The translations under genes were made by a program, and so were the position numbers. Positions 34,947 to 45,042 of a DNA stretch of 64,000 bases are shown in pieces. Position 1 is the stretch's first letter. Each line of letters starts with the position of its first letter. Location: positions 1 through 64,000 of the forward strand of contig NZ_JASKMS010000004.1 of the NCBI RefSeq assembly GCF_030124145.1. Direction: 5' to 3'. The DNA comes from Streptomyces sp. 378. GTDB taxonomy: Bacteria; Actinomycetota; Actinomycetes; Streptomycetales; Streptomycetaceae. The notes below the pieces were generated by a model. It was not told the DNA's origin, did no database searches, and saw only the letters and a program-made list of their open reading frames with translations.

Positions 34947-36011
34947 ATGACATCCCCGGAGCCCGTTGAAAGCCGGACGCAGATCCGGACGCAGGGGCGC
35001 ACCGCGCAGACCGCGACGCTCGCCGAGATCGCCCGTGAGGCGGGCGTGTCGGCGCCGACTGTTTCGAAGGTCCTCAACGGCCGGGCCGACGTCGCCCCGG
35101 CCACCCGGTCCCGCGTCGAGGACCTGCTGCGCGCCCACGGCTACCGGCGCCGCCGCGCCGAGGCGACCCGCTCTCCCCTGATCGACCTGGTCTTCCACGA
35201 GCTGGAGAGCGCCTGGGCGATGGAGGTCATCCGGGGCGTGGAGAACGTGGCGCGGGACGCCGGGCTCAGTGTCGTGCTGTCCGAGAGCGCGGGGCGGCTC
35301 ACCCCCGGCCGGACCTGGGCCGACCAGGTCGCCGCACGCCGGCCGCACGGAGTGATCCTGGTCCTGTCCGGCCTCGACGAGTCGCAGCGGGCCCTGCTGA
35401 CCAGCCGCTCCATCCCGTTCGTGGTGATGGACCCGGCCGGCGACCCCGGCGCCGACGTGCCGTCGATCGGCGCGACCAACTGGCAGGGCGGTCTCGCGGC
35501 CACCCGGCATCTGGTCGAGCTGGGGCACCGAAGGATCGGCGCGATCAGCGGGCCCTCGCAGATGATGTGCAGCCGGGCCAGGATCGACGGCTACCGGGCC
35601 GCGCTGGAGACGGCCGGGCTGCCGGTGGATCCCGAGCTGATCGCGACCGGCGACTTCCACCACGAGACCGGCTACCGGCGGGGCCTGGAGCTGCTGCGCC
35701 GCCCGGACCGGCCGACCGCCGTCTTCGCCGGGAACGACCTGCAGGCGCTCGGGCTGTACGAGGCCGCGCGCGAGCTGGGCCTGCGCATCCCCGAGGACGT
35801 GAGCGTGGTCGGGTTCGACGATCTGCCGGTGGCGCCCTGGGTCGGGCCGCCGCTGACGACCGTGCGGCAGCCGCTGACGGAGATGGCCGAGGCCGCGGCC
35901 AAGCTGGTCCTCGACCTCGGGCGGGACGAGGGGACCCCGGCGACCCGGGTCGAGCTGGCGACGAGCCTGGTGGTGCGCAGCAGCACGGCGGGGCCGCCCG
36001 CGGAGGCGTAG
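34947..36011 (+). CDS. LacI-family transcriptional regulator
   Basis: 354 residues. The HTH is TLAEIAREAGVSAPTVSKVL followed by NGRADVAPATRSRV. The effector domain has VILVLSGLDESQ, RHLVELGHRRIGAISGP, TAVFAGNDLQALGLYEAAR and VSVVGFDDLPVAPWVGPPLTT. ATG 34947 has TACGAT 7 nt upstream and TTCGTC 17 bp further, so a leaderless promoter. Likely represses the divergent GH3 gene and itself through the repeats at 34856-34887. Confidence 0.93.
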   Translation: MTSPEPVESRTQIRTQGRTAQTATLAEIAREAGVSAPTVSKVLNGRADVAPATRSRVEDLLRAHGYRRRRAEATRSPLIDLVFHELESAWAMEVIRGVENVARDAGLSVVLSESAGRLTPGRTWADQVAARRPHGVILVLSGLDESQRALLTSRSIPFVVMDPAGDPGADVPSIGATNWQGGLAATRHLVELGHRRIGAISGPSQMMCSRARIDGYRAALETAGLPVDPELIATGDFHHETGYRRGLELLRRPDRPTAVFAGNDLQALGLYEAARELGLRIPEDVSVVGFDDLPVAPWVGPPLTTVRQPLTEMAEAAAKLVLDLGRDEGTPATRVELATSLVVRSSTAGPPAEA

Positions 36012-36074
36012 GCGCTGCGTCGACGGGTCTGACGCGCGCTCCCACACCGCACCGAAGCCTATCGGTTACCTCAC

Positions 36075-36085
36075 CGAAACTTTCG
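36075..36085. promoter_or_regulatory. Orphan LacI-type operator CGAAACTTTCG
   Basis: Perfect CGAAA-C-TTTCG. It lies in front of the degraded gene ends rather than an intact gene, so it may be the operator of a lost glycosidase or oxidoreductase gene. It matches the sites upstream of the neighbouring LacI gene closely. Confidence 0.55.
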
Positions 36086-36097
36086 TAGGTCCTCGCG

Positions 36098-36280
36098 GTG
36101 AGCTTCCCGGAGATCGGGCTCACCGGCATCCCCTGCCCGCCGGAGTGGCCGCCGCCGCCGGCGAGTTCGACCTGGTCGCCGTCGGCCGCCTTGCTCCAGG
36201 ACCCCGAGTGGGTCCGCAAGGTCCTCGACGGCCGCTTCGAGGACCTCGCCCCGTACCACCCGGCGTCGCTCAAGACCCTC
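36098..36280 (+). pseudogene. Remnant of an NADH:flavin oxidoreductase (old yellow enzyme), C-terminal end
   Basis: PEIGLTG, then after an apparent deletion GEFDLVAVGR, then after a 2-nt loss LLQDPEWVRKVLDGRFEDL and PYHPASLKTL. Together they match the end of OYE-family proteins, which read VGRALLxDPEW there. The frame changes at about 36190. Confidence 0.6.
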
Positions 36281-36437
36281 AGCCGACCCCGCCCGTCCGG
36301 CAGGGTCCCGGCCGGCTCCCCGCCGCTCGCGACCGCCGCGACGCGCGCCGCCCACGCGCCCCCGCTCGGAGTCGGTGACGCCTCGCCGGGGAGGTGCGGG
36401 ACGGGGCGCGGCGACCCCGCCACCGACGGGCGCCCGT

Positions 36438-36542
36438 ACGGCGGTGGACGGCGTCACCGGCCAGTGGAGCGACGGCCGCGCGGGCCGGGTGCGGATCGCC
36501 CGCTCGGGCGCCCGCGCCGTCGTCGTGGAGGGCGAACCGTAG
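36438..36542 (+). pseudogene. Unidentified C-terminal coding remnant
   Basis: One frame reads TAVDGVTGQWSDGRAGRVRI and ends ARAVVVEGEP before TAG. Codon bias is typical of a gene but there is no start or N-terminal part. Family not recognised. Confidence 0.4.
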
Positions 36543-36549
36543 GTCGGGT

Positions 36550-36744
36550 GCCGTGCCGCGGATCACCCGGTCCCGGAACGCGAACCGCGCACGGACCGGC
36601 ACGACGGCCGGTTGCGCGAACGCCCCCGGCAACGGACCGGTACCGGACGGCGGTTCGGTGACGTTCGGCCTCAACGGCTGGTGGAGCGGGAGCAATCCGG
36701 TGCCGGTGGTGACACTGAGGGTGAGTCCGGGCCCTGAAATCTGA
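36550..36744 (+). pseudogene. Remnant of a family 2 carbohydrate-binding module
   Basis: DGGSVTFGLNGWWSGSNPVP is the typical end of a CBM2 (usually GxSVTFGFNGSWSGSNPVP). It is preceded by NAPGNGP and followed by a stop at 36742-36744. The rest of the module is out of frame or missing. Confidence 0.6.
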
Positions 36745-36797
36745 GAATTTCCGAAGAAAGGGCGCCCTGAAGTCCCTGCCCGTCATAATTCGGACTT

Positions 36798-37847
36798 ATG
36801 TTCCTGCTTGTGACGGGACACCACGGGGACGAGGGCACGGCAACGGGCCGGCGGTCGAGAGCGCTGAAGATCGTCGGCCTCACCCTGGCAGGCGCACTGG
36901 TGCTGGGCGCGGGAGCGGCGGTCTGGGCCTACTGGCACCTCAGCGACAACATCACCGGCGTCGACATCGACAACGCGCTGGGCGACGACCGGCCACCGAA
37001 GCCGCTGACCACACCGTCGCCCTCGGCCCCGGCTCTGCCGAGCGAACCTCTCAACATCCTGGTGCTCGGCTCGGACTCGCGCAGTGGCGAGGAGAACCGC
37101 AGGCTCGGCGGCGGCGACAGCTCCGGCGCCCGCTCCGATACGGCGATGGTCGTCCATCTCGACGCCGGGCGGACGAGCGCGACGGTGGTGAGCATCCCGC
37201 GCGACACCCTGGTCACGCGCCCGTCCTGCCCACGCCCGTCCGGCGGCTCCACGGCGATCGCCCACCGCTCCATGTTCAACAGCGCGTACGAGGTGGGCGG
37301 CCCGGTCTGCGCGGTGAAGACGGTCGAATCGCTCACCGGCATCCGCATGGACCACTACCTGGAGATCGACTTCTCCGGATTCACCGAGCTCGTGGACGCG
37401 CTCGGCGGCGTCACCGTCACCACGGACGAGGACATCGCCGACGAGGACAGCCACCTGCGGCTGAAGGCGGGCACCCACCACCTGGACGGCACCCGGGCCC
37501 TCGCCCTGGCCCGCACCCGGCACGGCATAGGCGACGGCAGCGACCTCGGCCGCATAGGCCTCCAGCAGAAGCTGGTGAAGGCGCTGCTGGAGCAGACCGC
37601 CTCCGAGGACCTGCTGACCGACCCGGCCAAGCTGTACCGCGTCGCGGACGCGGTGACCGCCGGCCTCACCACCGACACGGGCCTGGACTCCCTCGCCGAA
37701 CTGACCCGGCTCGGCCGGAGCCTGCGGGGCCTCTCGGCGAGCGGGGTGCGAACGGTGATGATGCCCGTGGTGCGGGCGCCGTCGGACCCCAACCGGGTGG
37801 TGGCCGAGGAACCCGAGGCGGGCGAGCTGTGGGAATCACTGCGGTGA
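36798..37847 (+). CDS. LytR-CpsA-Psr (LCP) family protein
   Basis: LCP enzymes attach wall polymers to peptidoglycan. One TM (IVGLTLAGALVLGAGAAVWAY) follows a short cytoplasmic N-terminus. The LCP domain shows NILVLGSDSRSGEEN, RSDTAMVVHLDAG, VVSIPRDTLV and GALALARTRH-like block RALALARTRHGIGDGSDLGR. 349 residues. CATAAT lies 8 nt before the ATG. Upstream is the degraded stretch. Confidence 0.92.
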   Translation: MFLLVTGHHGDEGTATGRRSRALKIVGLTLAGALVLGAGAAVWAYWHLSDNITGVDIDNALGDDRPPKPLTTPSPSAPALPSEPLNILVLGSDSRSGEENRRLGGGDSSGARSDTAMVVHLDAGRTSATVVSIPRDTLVTRPSCPRPSGGSTAIAHRSMFNSAYEVGGPVCAVKTVESLTGIRMDHYLEIDFSGFTELVDALGGVTVTTDEDIADEDSHLRLKAGTHHLDGTRALALARTRHGIGDGSDLGRIGLQQKLVKALLEQTASEDLLTDPAKLYRVADAVTAGLTTDTGLDSLAELTRLGRSLRGLSASGVRTVMMPVVRAPSDPNRVVAEEPEAGELWESLR

Positions 37848-37975
37848 CCTGCGCCGACGCGACCCGGAAAAAATCTTCGAAGAAATCCGGCGGGCATGTC
37901 GATCCGGCGCTCTCCCGATCGACGCAGGGGTGAGAGCGGGGAGAAGCCCCGCTCCGCGCAAGCCGAGGAGTCACC

Positions 37976-38332
37976 ATGCCGCGCTTTCTCACCCTGATCC
38001 GCGTCGACGAGAAGAACGTCCCCGCCGAGGGTCCGAGCCCTGAACTCATGGAGCGGATGGGCAAGCTGCTGGAGGAGATCACCAAGGCCGGGGTCATGCT
38101 CGACACGGCTGGGCTCACGCCCACCTCGGACGGCAGCCGGGTGACCTGGGAGGGCGGGAAGCTGTCCGTCACCGACGGGCCGTTCACCGAGTCCAAGGAG
38201 GTCATCGGCGGCTACTCGATCAGCCAGTGCAAGGACAAGGCCGAGGCGATCGAGTGGACCAAGCGGTTCCTGTCCACGCACGAGGACTACTGGACGATCA
38301 CCGCCGAGGTCCGGCAGATCGCCAAGGACTGA
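37976..38332 (+). CDS. DGPF/YCII-domain protein
   Basis: 118 residues with the signature VTDGPFTESKEVIGGYSI and a start MPRFLTLIRVDE. ATG with GAGGAG about 7 nt upstream. Proteins of this type are encoded beside ECF42-group sigma factors; the sigma gene follows 47 bp downstream, so they form one unit. Confidence 0.9.
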   Translation: MPRFLTLIRVDEKNVPAEGPSPELMERMGKLLEEITKAGVMLDTAGLTPTSDGSRVTWEGGKLSVTDGPFTESKEVIGGYSISQCKDKAEAIEWTKRFLSTHEDYWTITAEVRQIAKD

Positions 38333-38379
38333 CCGGTCCGGCTTGGCCGGGCGGCACCACGGGTGTCTGATGGTGGGCT

Positions 38380-39690
38380 GTGACCCCGCAGCCCACCCCG
38401 GCCCCGCAGCCCACCCCGGCCCCGCAGCCCACCCCGGCCCCCCGGCCCGACCCGACCGCCGAAGCCATCGAGACCGTCTTCCGCATGGAGTCGCCCCGGA
38501 TCATCGCCGGTGTCACCCGGGTCGTCCGGGACGTCGGCATCGCCGAGGAACTCGCCCAGGACGCGCTGGTCGCGGCCCTGGAGCAGTGGCCGCGGGACGG
38601 AGTGCCCGACAACCCGGGCGCCTGGCTCATGACCACCGCCCGCCACCGCGCCGTCGACCTGGTCCGGCGCCGCGAGAACTACGCCCGCAAGCTGGCGGAG
38701 ATCGGCCGGGACCTGCCGGCCGCGACTGCCCCGGAGGAACCCGCCGACCCGGACGGCATCGACGACGACCTGCTCCGCCTGGTCTTCACCGCCTGCCACC
38801 CGGTGCTGTCCACCGAGGCTCGCACCGCCCTCACTCTGCGCCTGCTCGGCGGCCTGACCACCGCCGAGATCGCCCGTGCCTTCCTGGTGCCCGAGCCGAC
38901 GATCGCCCAGCGCGTCGTCCGCGCCAAACGCACCCTCGCGACCAGAAACGTCGCCTTCGAGGTACCCCACGGCCCCGACCGCGAGGCCCGCCTCGGCTCG
39001 GTCCTCGACGTCATCTACCTGATCTTCAACGAGGGGTACGCCGCGACGGCCGGCGACGACTGGCTCCGCCCGTCCCTGTGCGAGGACGCCCTGCGCCTGG
39101 CCCGGGTGCTCTCGGCGCTCATGCCGAAGGAACCCGAGGTGCACGGCCTCACCGCGCTTCTGGAGCTCCAGGCCTCCCGTACGGCGGCCCGCACCGGCCC
39201 CTCGGGCGACCCGGTCCTCCTGAAGGACCAGAACCGCTCCCGCTGGAACCGCTTGCTCATCGCCCGGGGCACCGACGCACTGGGCCGGGCCGAGGCCACC
39301 TCCTCCGGCGCCCCCGGCCCGTACACCCTCCAGGCGGCCATCGCCGCCTGCCACGCGCACGCGTACAGCTACGAGGAGACCGACTGGTCCCGCATCGCCA
39401 CCCTCTACGGCCTCCTGGCCGCCCGCTCCCCGTCCCCGGTCGTGGAGCTGAACCGCGCGGTGGCCGTCTCGATGTCCGAGGGCCCGGCGCCGGCCCTCAC
39501 CCTCGTCGACGCCCTGGCCGGTGAACCCGCCCTGCGGGACTACCACCTGCTGCCCAGTGTCCGAGGCGATCTCCTCGCCCGCCTGGGCCGTCCGCGGGAA
39601 GCCCGGGCCGAGTTCGAACGGGCGGCGTCCCTCGCCCGGAACGCGCGGGAGCGGGAGCTGCTGCTGCGCCGGGCCGCCGAACAGCCGTGA
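38380..39690 (+). CDS. ECF42-type sigma factor with C-terminal TPR-like extension
   Basis: 436 residues. Sigma2 region: ELAQDALVAALEQWPRDGVP and PGAWLMTTARHRAVDLVRR; sigma4: RTALTLRLLGGLTTAEIARAF then EPTIAQRVVRAKRTLA. The C-terminal half (HAHAYSYEETDWSRIATLYG, SPVVELNRAVAVSM, ARAEFERAASLARNAREREL in parts) is the helical extension of the group. The first 20 residues are (PQPTPA)3, from a triplicated 18-bp repeat, so the true start could be further in. Paired with the DGPF gene upstream; no anti-sigma factor is seen. Confidence 0.9.
   Translation: MTPQPTPAPQPTPAPQPTPAPRPDPTAEAIETVFRMESPRIIAGVTRVVRDVGIAEELAQDALVAALEQWPRDGVPDNPGAWLMTTARHRAVDLVRRRENYARKLAEIGRDLPAATAPEEPADPDGIDDDLLRLVFTACHPVLSTEARTALTLRLLGGLTTAEIARAFLVPEPTIAQRVVRAKRTLATRNVAFEVPHGPDREARLGSVLDVIYLIFNEGYAATAGDDWLRPSLCEDALRLARVLSALMPKEPEVHGLTALLELQASRTAARTGPSGDPVLLKDQNRSRWNRLLIARGTDALGRAEATSSGAPGPYTLQAAIAACHAHAYSYEETDWSRIATLYGLLAARSPSPVVELNRAVAVSMSEGPAPALTLVDALAGEPALRDYHLLPSVRGDLLARLGRPREARAEFERAASLARNARERELLLRRAAEQP
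38386..38439 (+). repeat. Triplicated 18-bp repeat in the sigma factor N-terminus
   Basis: Three identical units of CCGCAGCCCACCCCGGCC at 38386, 38404 and 38422. In frame they give PQPTPA units. Copy number is likely to vary by slippage. Confidence 0.85.
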
Positions 39691-39693
39691 CGG

Positions 39694-40857
39694 TCAGGCG
39701 GGGTGCCCGATGAGCATCGCCGGTGCCCCCGCGACCCGGGTCAGGAACACCGTGGCCGCGTGCGGGCCCTGCGGCTTGACCTTCCTGCGGAGCTCCTCCG
39801 GCTCCACCGCCGAGCCCCGCTTCTTGACGGTCAGCGTGCCCACCCGCCGCTCCCGCAGCAGCGCCTTCAGCTTCTTGAGGTTGAAGGGCAGATGGTCGGT
39901 GATCTCGTAGGCCGTGGCGTACGGGGTGGGATGCAGGGCGTCGGCCGTGACGTACGCGATGGTCGCGTCGAGCAGCCCTCCGCCCACCTGTTCGGCCACC
40001 TCGGCGACCAGGTGGGCGCGGATGACGGCGCCGTCGGGCTCGTACAGGTAGCGGCCGGGCGGGCGGACCTCCGGGTCGGGCAGGCCGCGGGAGAGCAGGG
40101 TGCGGGGGCCCGGCAGGAGGGTGGCCCGGACCGCCGCCGGCTCGGTGCCGAACCACAGCACCGCCTCCTTGACGTCCCCGCCGTCGGAGATCCACTCGGC
40201 CTCCGCGTCCTCCGGAATCGCCTCGTGCGGGATGCCGGGGGCGATCTTCAGCGCGGCGGCCCGGGGGGCCCGGCGGGCGGCGGAGACCGCCCAGGACAGG
40301 GGCGGTGAGTAGGCCTCGGGGTCGAAGATCCGGCCCCTTCCGCCGCGCCGGGCGGGGTCGACGAACACGGCGTCGAAACCGGCCGTGTCCACGTCCGTGA
40401 CGTCCGCCTCGCGCACCTCGATGAGACCGGCCAGGCCCAGCGCGTCGGCGTTGGCCCGGGCCGCAGCGGCCGTCTGCGGGTCCCGGTCCACCGCCAGCAC
40501 CCGGATCCCGGCGCGGGCCAGCGCGATCGCGTCGCCGCCGATGCCGCAGCACAGGTCGGCGACCGAGGTGACGCCCAGCTCGGCCATGCGCCGGGCCCGG
40601 TAGGCCGCCACGCTCGCCCGGGTCGACTGCTCGACCCCGTTCGGGGTGAAGAACATCCGGCCCGCGTCCTCCGCCCCGAACTTCACCGCCGCCCGCTGCC
40701 GCAGCCGCGCCTGGCCCAGCGCCGCCGACACCAGCTCGGCGGGATGCTCGCGGCGCAGCCGGGTCGCGACGGCCAGCTCCCGCGCCGGGTCGGTGTCCCG
40801 CACCTCGTCGAGGAGGGCGCGGCCTTCGGGGCTGAGGAGGGGAGCGAGGTCGTTCAC
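39694..40857 (-). CDS. SAM-dependent methyltransferase with THUMP-like C-terminus
   Basis: 387 residues. The SAM motif is VADLCCGIGGDAIALARAGI then VLAVDRDPQTAAAARAN; motif IV region FDAVFVDPARRGGRGRIFD resembles trimethylguanosine-synthase-like RNA methyltransferases. The C-terminus KKLKALLRERRVGTLTVKKR matches the THUMP-like domain. RNA as substrate is inference. GTG 40857 has GACAAT 6 nt upstream. Stop is 3 bp from the ECF42 stop, so the genes converge. Confidence 0.85.
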   Translation of the reverse strand: MNDLAPLLSPEGRALLDEVRDTDPARELAVATRLRREHPAELVSAALGQARLRQRAAVKFGAEDAGRMFFTPNGVEQSTRASVAAYRARRMAELGVTSVADLCCGIGGDAIALARAGIRVLAVDRDPQTAAAARANADALGLAGLIEVREADVTDVDTAGFDAVFVDPARRGGRGRIFDPEAYSPPLSWAVSAARRAPRAAALKIAPGIPHEAIPEDAEAEWISDGGDVKEAVLWFGTEPAAVRATLLPGPRTLLSRGLPDPEVRPPGRYLYEPDGAVIRAHLVAEVAEQVGGGLLDATIAYVTADALHPTPYATAYEITDHLPFNLKKLKALLRERRVGTLTVKKRGSAVEPEELRRKVKPQGPHAATVFLTRVAGAPAMLIGHPA

Positions 40858-40976
40858 CGGATCATTGTCGGCCACGGCGGCGGCCGCGGGGCGTGTGGGC
40901 CAGTCGGTGGATGGTGGGCCACCGGCCGCGGTGTCGGGGCGGGATCGGCCGGAGAGGGCTGCGAGGATCCGGCACC

Positions 40977-41915
40977 ATGCGAGCAGTCGTACAAAATGAC
41001 AAAAGCCGGGCATCGGGGCGGGCGTCCGCCGGCGCACGGATCGTCCTGGCCGTGCTCGTCCTCGCCGCCATCGCCTCCGGCTGCGCGCAGGGCGGCGGCA
41101 GCGACCGGGTCACCCCGGCCGGCGGGCAGCAGCCCCTCGACGCGCCCCCGGCCCGCGCGCTCGACTCCTACGCCACCAGGCTGCGCGCCGCGCACGCCGC
41201 CCGGGTCGCCGCCGCACACCGCTGGAACCTGCGCAAGGTCCCCCTGGCCGCCCCGCCGCCTCCCGCGACGAAGCCCGGGATCAGGACCCGCAAGGGCTTC
41301 GAGGTGGACGGCCACCGGGAGCTGGACCTCCCGCCCGTCTTCACCACGATCCCCACCCGGGACAAGGTCGTCTTCCTCACCATCGACGACGGTGCCGAGA
41401 AGGACCCGGCGTTCCTGCGGATGATGAGCGACCTGGACGTCCCGTACACGGCCTTCCTCAGCGGCTACCTCATCAAGGACGACCCCCGCTACTTCCGGAG
41501 GATGCAGTCGCGGGGCGTGGTCCTGAACAACCACACGCTGCACCACCCCGACCTGCGGGGCATGTCGTACCGCGCGCAGAAGCGCGAGATCTGCGGCATG
41601 CAGCGCTACCTGGAGCGGCGGTTCGGCAAACGGCCCGCCCTCTTCCGCCCGCCCTTCGGCAGCTACGACCGGACGACCCTGCGCGCCGCCAAGACCTGCG
41701 GCATCGCCTACGCGCCCCTGTGGAACGAGGAGGTCTTCGCCGACCACTGGGAGTACCGCGAGGCGGACCGGAAGCTGCGCCCGGGCGACATCGTCCTCAC
41801 TCATTTCCGGGGCCGCGACCAGTGGAAGGGCACGATGACCGACATGGTCCGCCGTTTCCTCGACAAGGTCACGACCCAGGGCTATGCGGTCGGGCGGCTG
41901 GAGGACTACCTGTGA
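40977..41915 (+). CDS. Polysaccharide deacetylase (NodB-type) lipoprotein 1
   Basis: 312 residues with a lipoprotein signal (IVLAVLVLAAIASGC). NodB motifs: VVFLTIDDGAEKDP for the Asp pair, LNNHTLHHPDL for the metal His and RPPFGSYDRTTLRAA. The end is AVGRLEDYL. Probably removes acetyl groups from peptidoglycan or another surface polymer. ATG 40977 with GAGG upstream. The next gene overlaps by 4 bp and is a paralogue. Confidence 0.88.
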   Translation: MRAVVQNDKSRASGRASAGARIVLAVLVLAAIASGCAQGGGSDRVTPAGGQQPLDAPPARALDSYATRLRAAHAARVAAAHRWNLRKVPLAAPPPPATKPGIRTRKGFEVDGHRELDLPPVFTTIPTRDKVVFLTIDDGAEKDPAFLRMMSDLDVPYTAFLSGYLIKDDPRYFRRMQSRGVVLNNHTLHHPDLRGMSYRAQKREICGMQRYLERRFGKRPALFRPPFGSYDRTTLRAAKTCGIAYAPLWNEEVFADHWEYREADRKLRPGDIVLTHFRGRDQWKGTMTDMVRRFLDKVTTQGYAVGRLEDYL

Positions 41916-42655
41916 GGCGGCCGGCCGCCGCGCTGCTGTGCGCCGTCGTGCTGGCCGGCTGCGCCGGGGCGGGGCAGCGGCCGGGCACCGCCGACGGGCG
42001 GGCCCGGGACCCGGGTGCGGTGAGCGGCACCCGCCGACTGCCGCCCGTCGTGGACCACGTCGCCACCCGCGACCCGGTCGTCTTCCTCACCTACGACGAC
42101 GGCGCCGAACGCGACCCCCGCTTCGTCGGCCTCGTGCGCGAACGGCGGCTCCCGGTCAGCATGTTCCTCACGGACAGCGTCGTGGGGCCCGGCTACGGCC
42201 ACTTCGCCCGGCTGCGCGCGGTCGGCGCGTCCATCCAGAACCACACGCTCGACCACCCCGCCCTGCGCGGCCTGCCCTACGCCGGCCAGCGCGCCGAGAT
42301 CTGCGGCCAGCAGCACAAACTGCGCTCCCGCTTCGGCATCAGCCCCCGCCTGTTCCGCCCGCCCTACGGCACCTACGACACGACGACCCTGCGCGCCGCG
42401 GCCGACTGCGGCATCACGGCGGTCGTCCTGTGGCGGGCGTCCGCGAACGCCGAGGGCGAGCTGACGTACACCCGCGGCCGCTCCGGGCTGCGGCCCGGCG
42501 ACATCGTCTCGGTGCCGTCGGTCGAGACGGCCTCCCTGACCCTGACGGAACGGACCGAGCGGCTGTTGCGGGAGATCGAGCGGAGGGGGCTTCGGGTGGG
42601 GCGGCTGGAGGACTACCTGGAGGGAACACCTGGCCGACGCGCCGCAGCGAATTAG
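41912..42655 (+). CDS. Polysaccharide deacetylase (NodB-type) lipoprotein 2
   Basis: 247 residues with lipoprotein signal ALLCAVVLAGC. Same motif set as its neighbour: VVFLTYDDGAERDP, QNHTLDHPALRG and RPPYGTYDTTTLRAA, with RLEDYL near the end. GTG 41912 overlaps the previous stop. Pairwise similarity says tandem duplication, then loss of the N-terminal spacer. Its TAG stop (42653-42655) lies inside the first CIRCE element of groES. Confidence 0.88.
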   Translation: MRRPAAALLCAVVLAGCAGAGQRPGTADGRARDPGAVSGTRRLPPVVDHVATRDPVVFLTYDDGAERDPRFVGLVRERRLPVSMFLTDSVVGPGYGHFARLRAVGASIQNHTLDHPALRGLPYAGQRAEICGQQHKLRSRFGISPRLFRPPYGTYDTTTLRAAADCGITAVVLWRASANAEGELTYTRGRSGLRPGDIVSVPSVETASLTLTERTERLLREIERRGLRVGRLEDYLEGTPGRRAAAN

Positions 42656-42678
42656 CAGTCCGCTTGACCGAGTGCTAA
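42652..42678. promoter_or_regulatory. CIRCE element 1 (HrcA operator)
   Basis: TTAGCAGTC-N9-GAGTGCTAA, one base away from the CIRCE consensus TTAGCACTC-N9-GAGTGCTAA. The -35 TTGACC of the groES promoter is in its spacer (42664-42669). Confidence 0.9.
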
Positions 42679-42693
42679 TCGCGGTCATAGTCT
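42664..42693 (+). promoter_or_regulatory. Promoter for groES-groEL1
   Basis: TTGACC (42664-42669) with an A/T-containing -10 region at 42686-42693 (CATAGT or TAGTCT, 16-18 bp spacing). It is overlapped by CIRCE element 1 and followed by CIRCE element 2. Confidence 0.65.
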
Positions 42694-42698
42694 CAGCT

Positions 42699-42725
42699 CT
42701 GGCACTCGACACAGGAGAGTGCCAA
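42699..42725. promoter_or_regulatory. CIRCE element 2
   Basis: CTGGCACTC-N9-GAGTGCCAA. The inner arms are perfect; the outermost base pair is mismatched. Double CIRCE gives tight HrcA repression. Confidence 0.85.
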
Positions 42726-42824
42726 CACAGCGACGGGCAGGTCCGGCACCCGCGACGACGGATCCACCTGGTCGCCACCTCAGACAGTTAACCCCGTGAG
42801 ATCTCCGAAGGGGGAGGTCGGATC

Positions 42825-44874
<2,050 letters not shown>

Positions 44875-44934
44875 GGCATGACGGCTGAGGCATGATGGCT
44901 GAGGGCTGACGACGTCAGCCCGCCCGAGCCCGAA

Positions 44935-44973
44935 CGAAGGCCCGGCACCCCTGACGGGGCCGCCGGGCCTTCG
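44935..44973 (+). terminator. Terminator after groEL1
   Basis: Perfect 12-bp stem CGAAGGCCCGGC with GCCGGGCCTTCG; its loop can itself form CCCC-TGAC-GGGG. Confidence 0.85.
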
Positions 44974-45042
44974 CCGTGCCGTCCGCCGGTCAGGGAACCG
45001 GCGCACCGGTCAGCGACCTCCTACACACCGGAGCAGAAGGGG

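Larger units (their letters stand above)
36012..36797 (+). other. Gene-free stretch with degraded gene ends
   Basis: No intact gene in 786 bp. It holds an operator-like repeat at 36075-36085 and three broken coding ends: an old-yellow-enzyme C-terminus (36098-36280), an unidentified C-terminus (36438-36542) and a cellulose-binding-module end (36550-36744). All three are in plus-strand orientation but not in one frame. The LCP gene promoter region follows. Confidence 0.6.
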
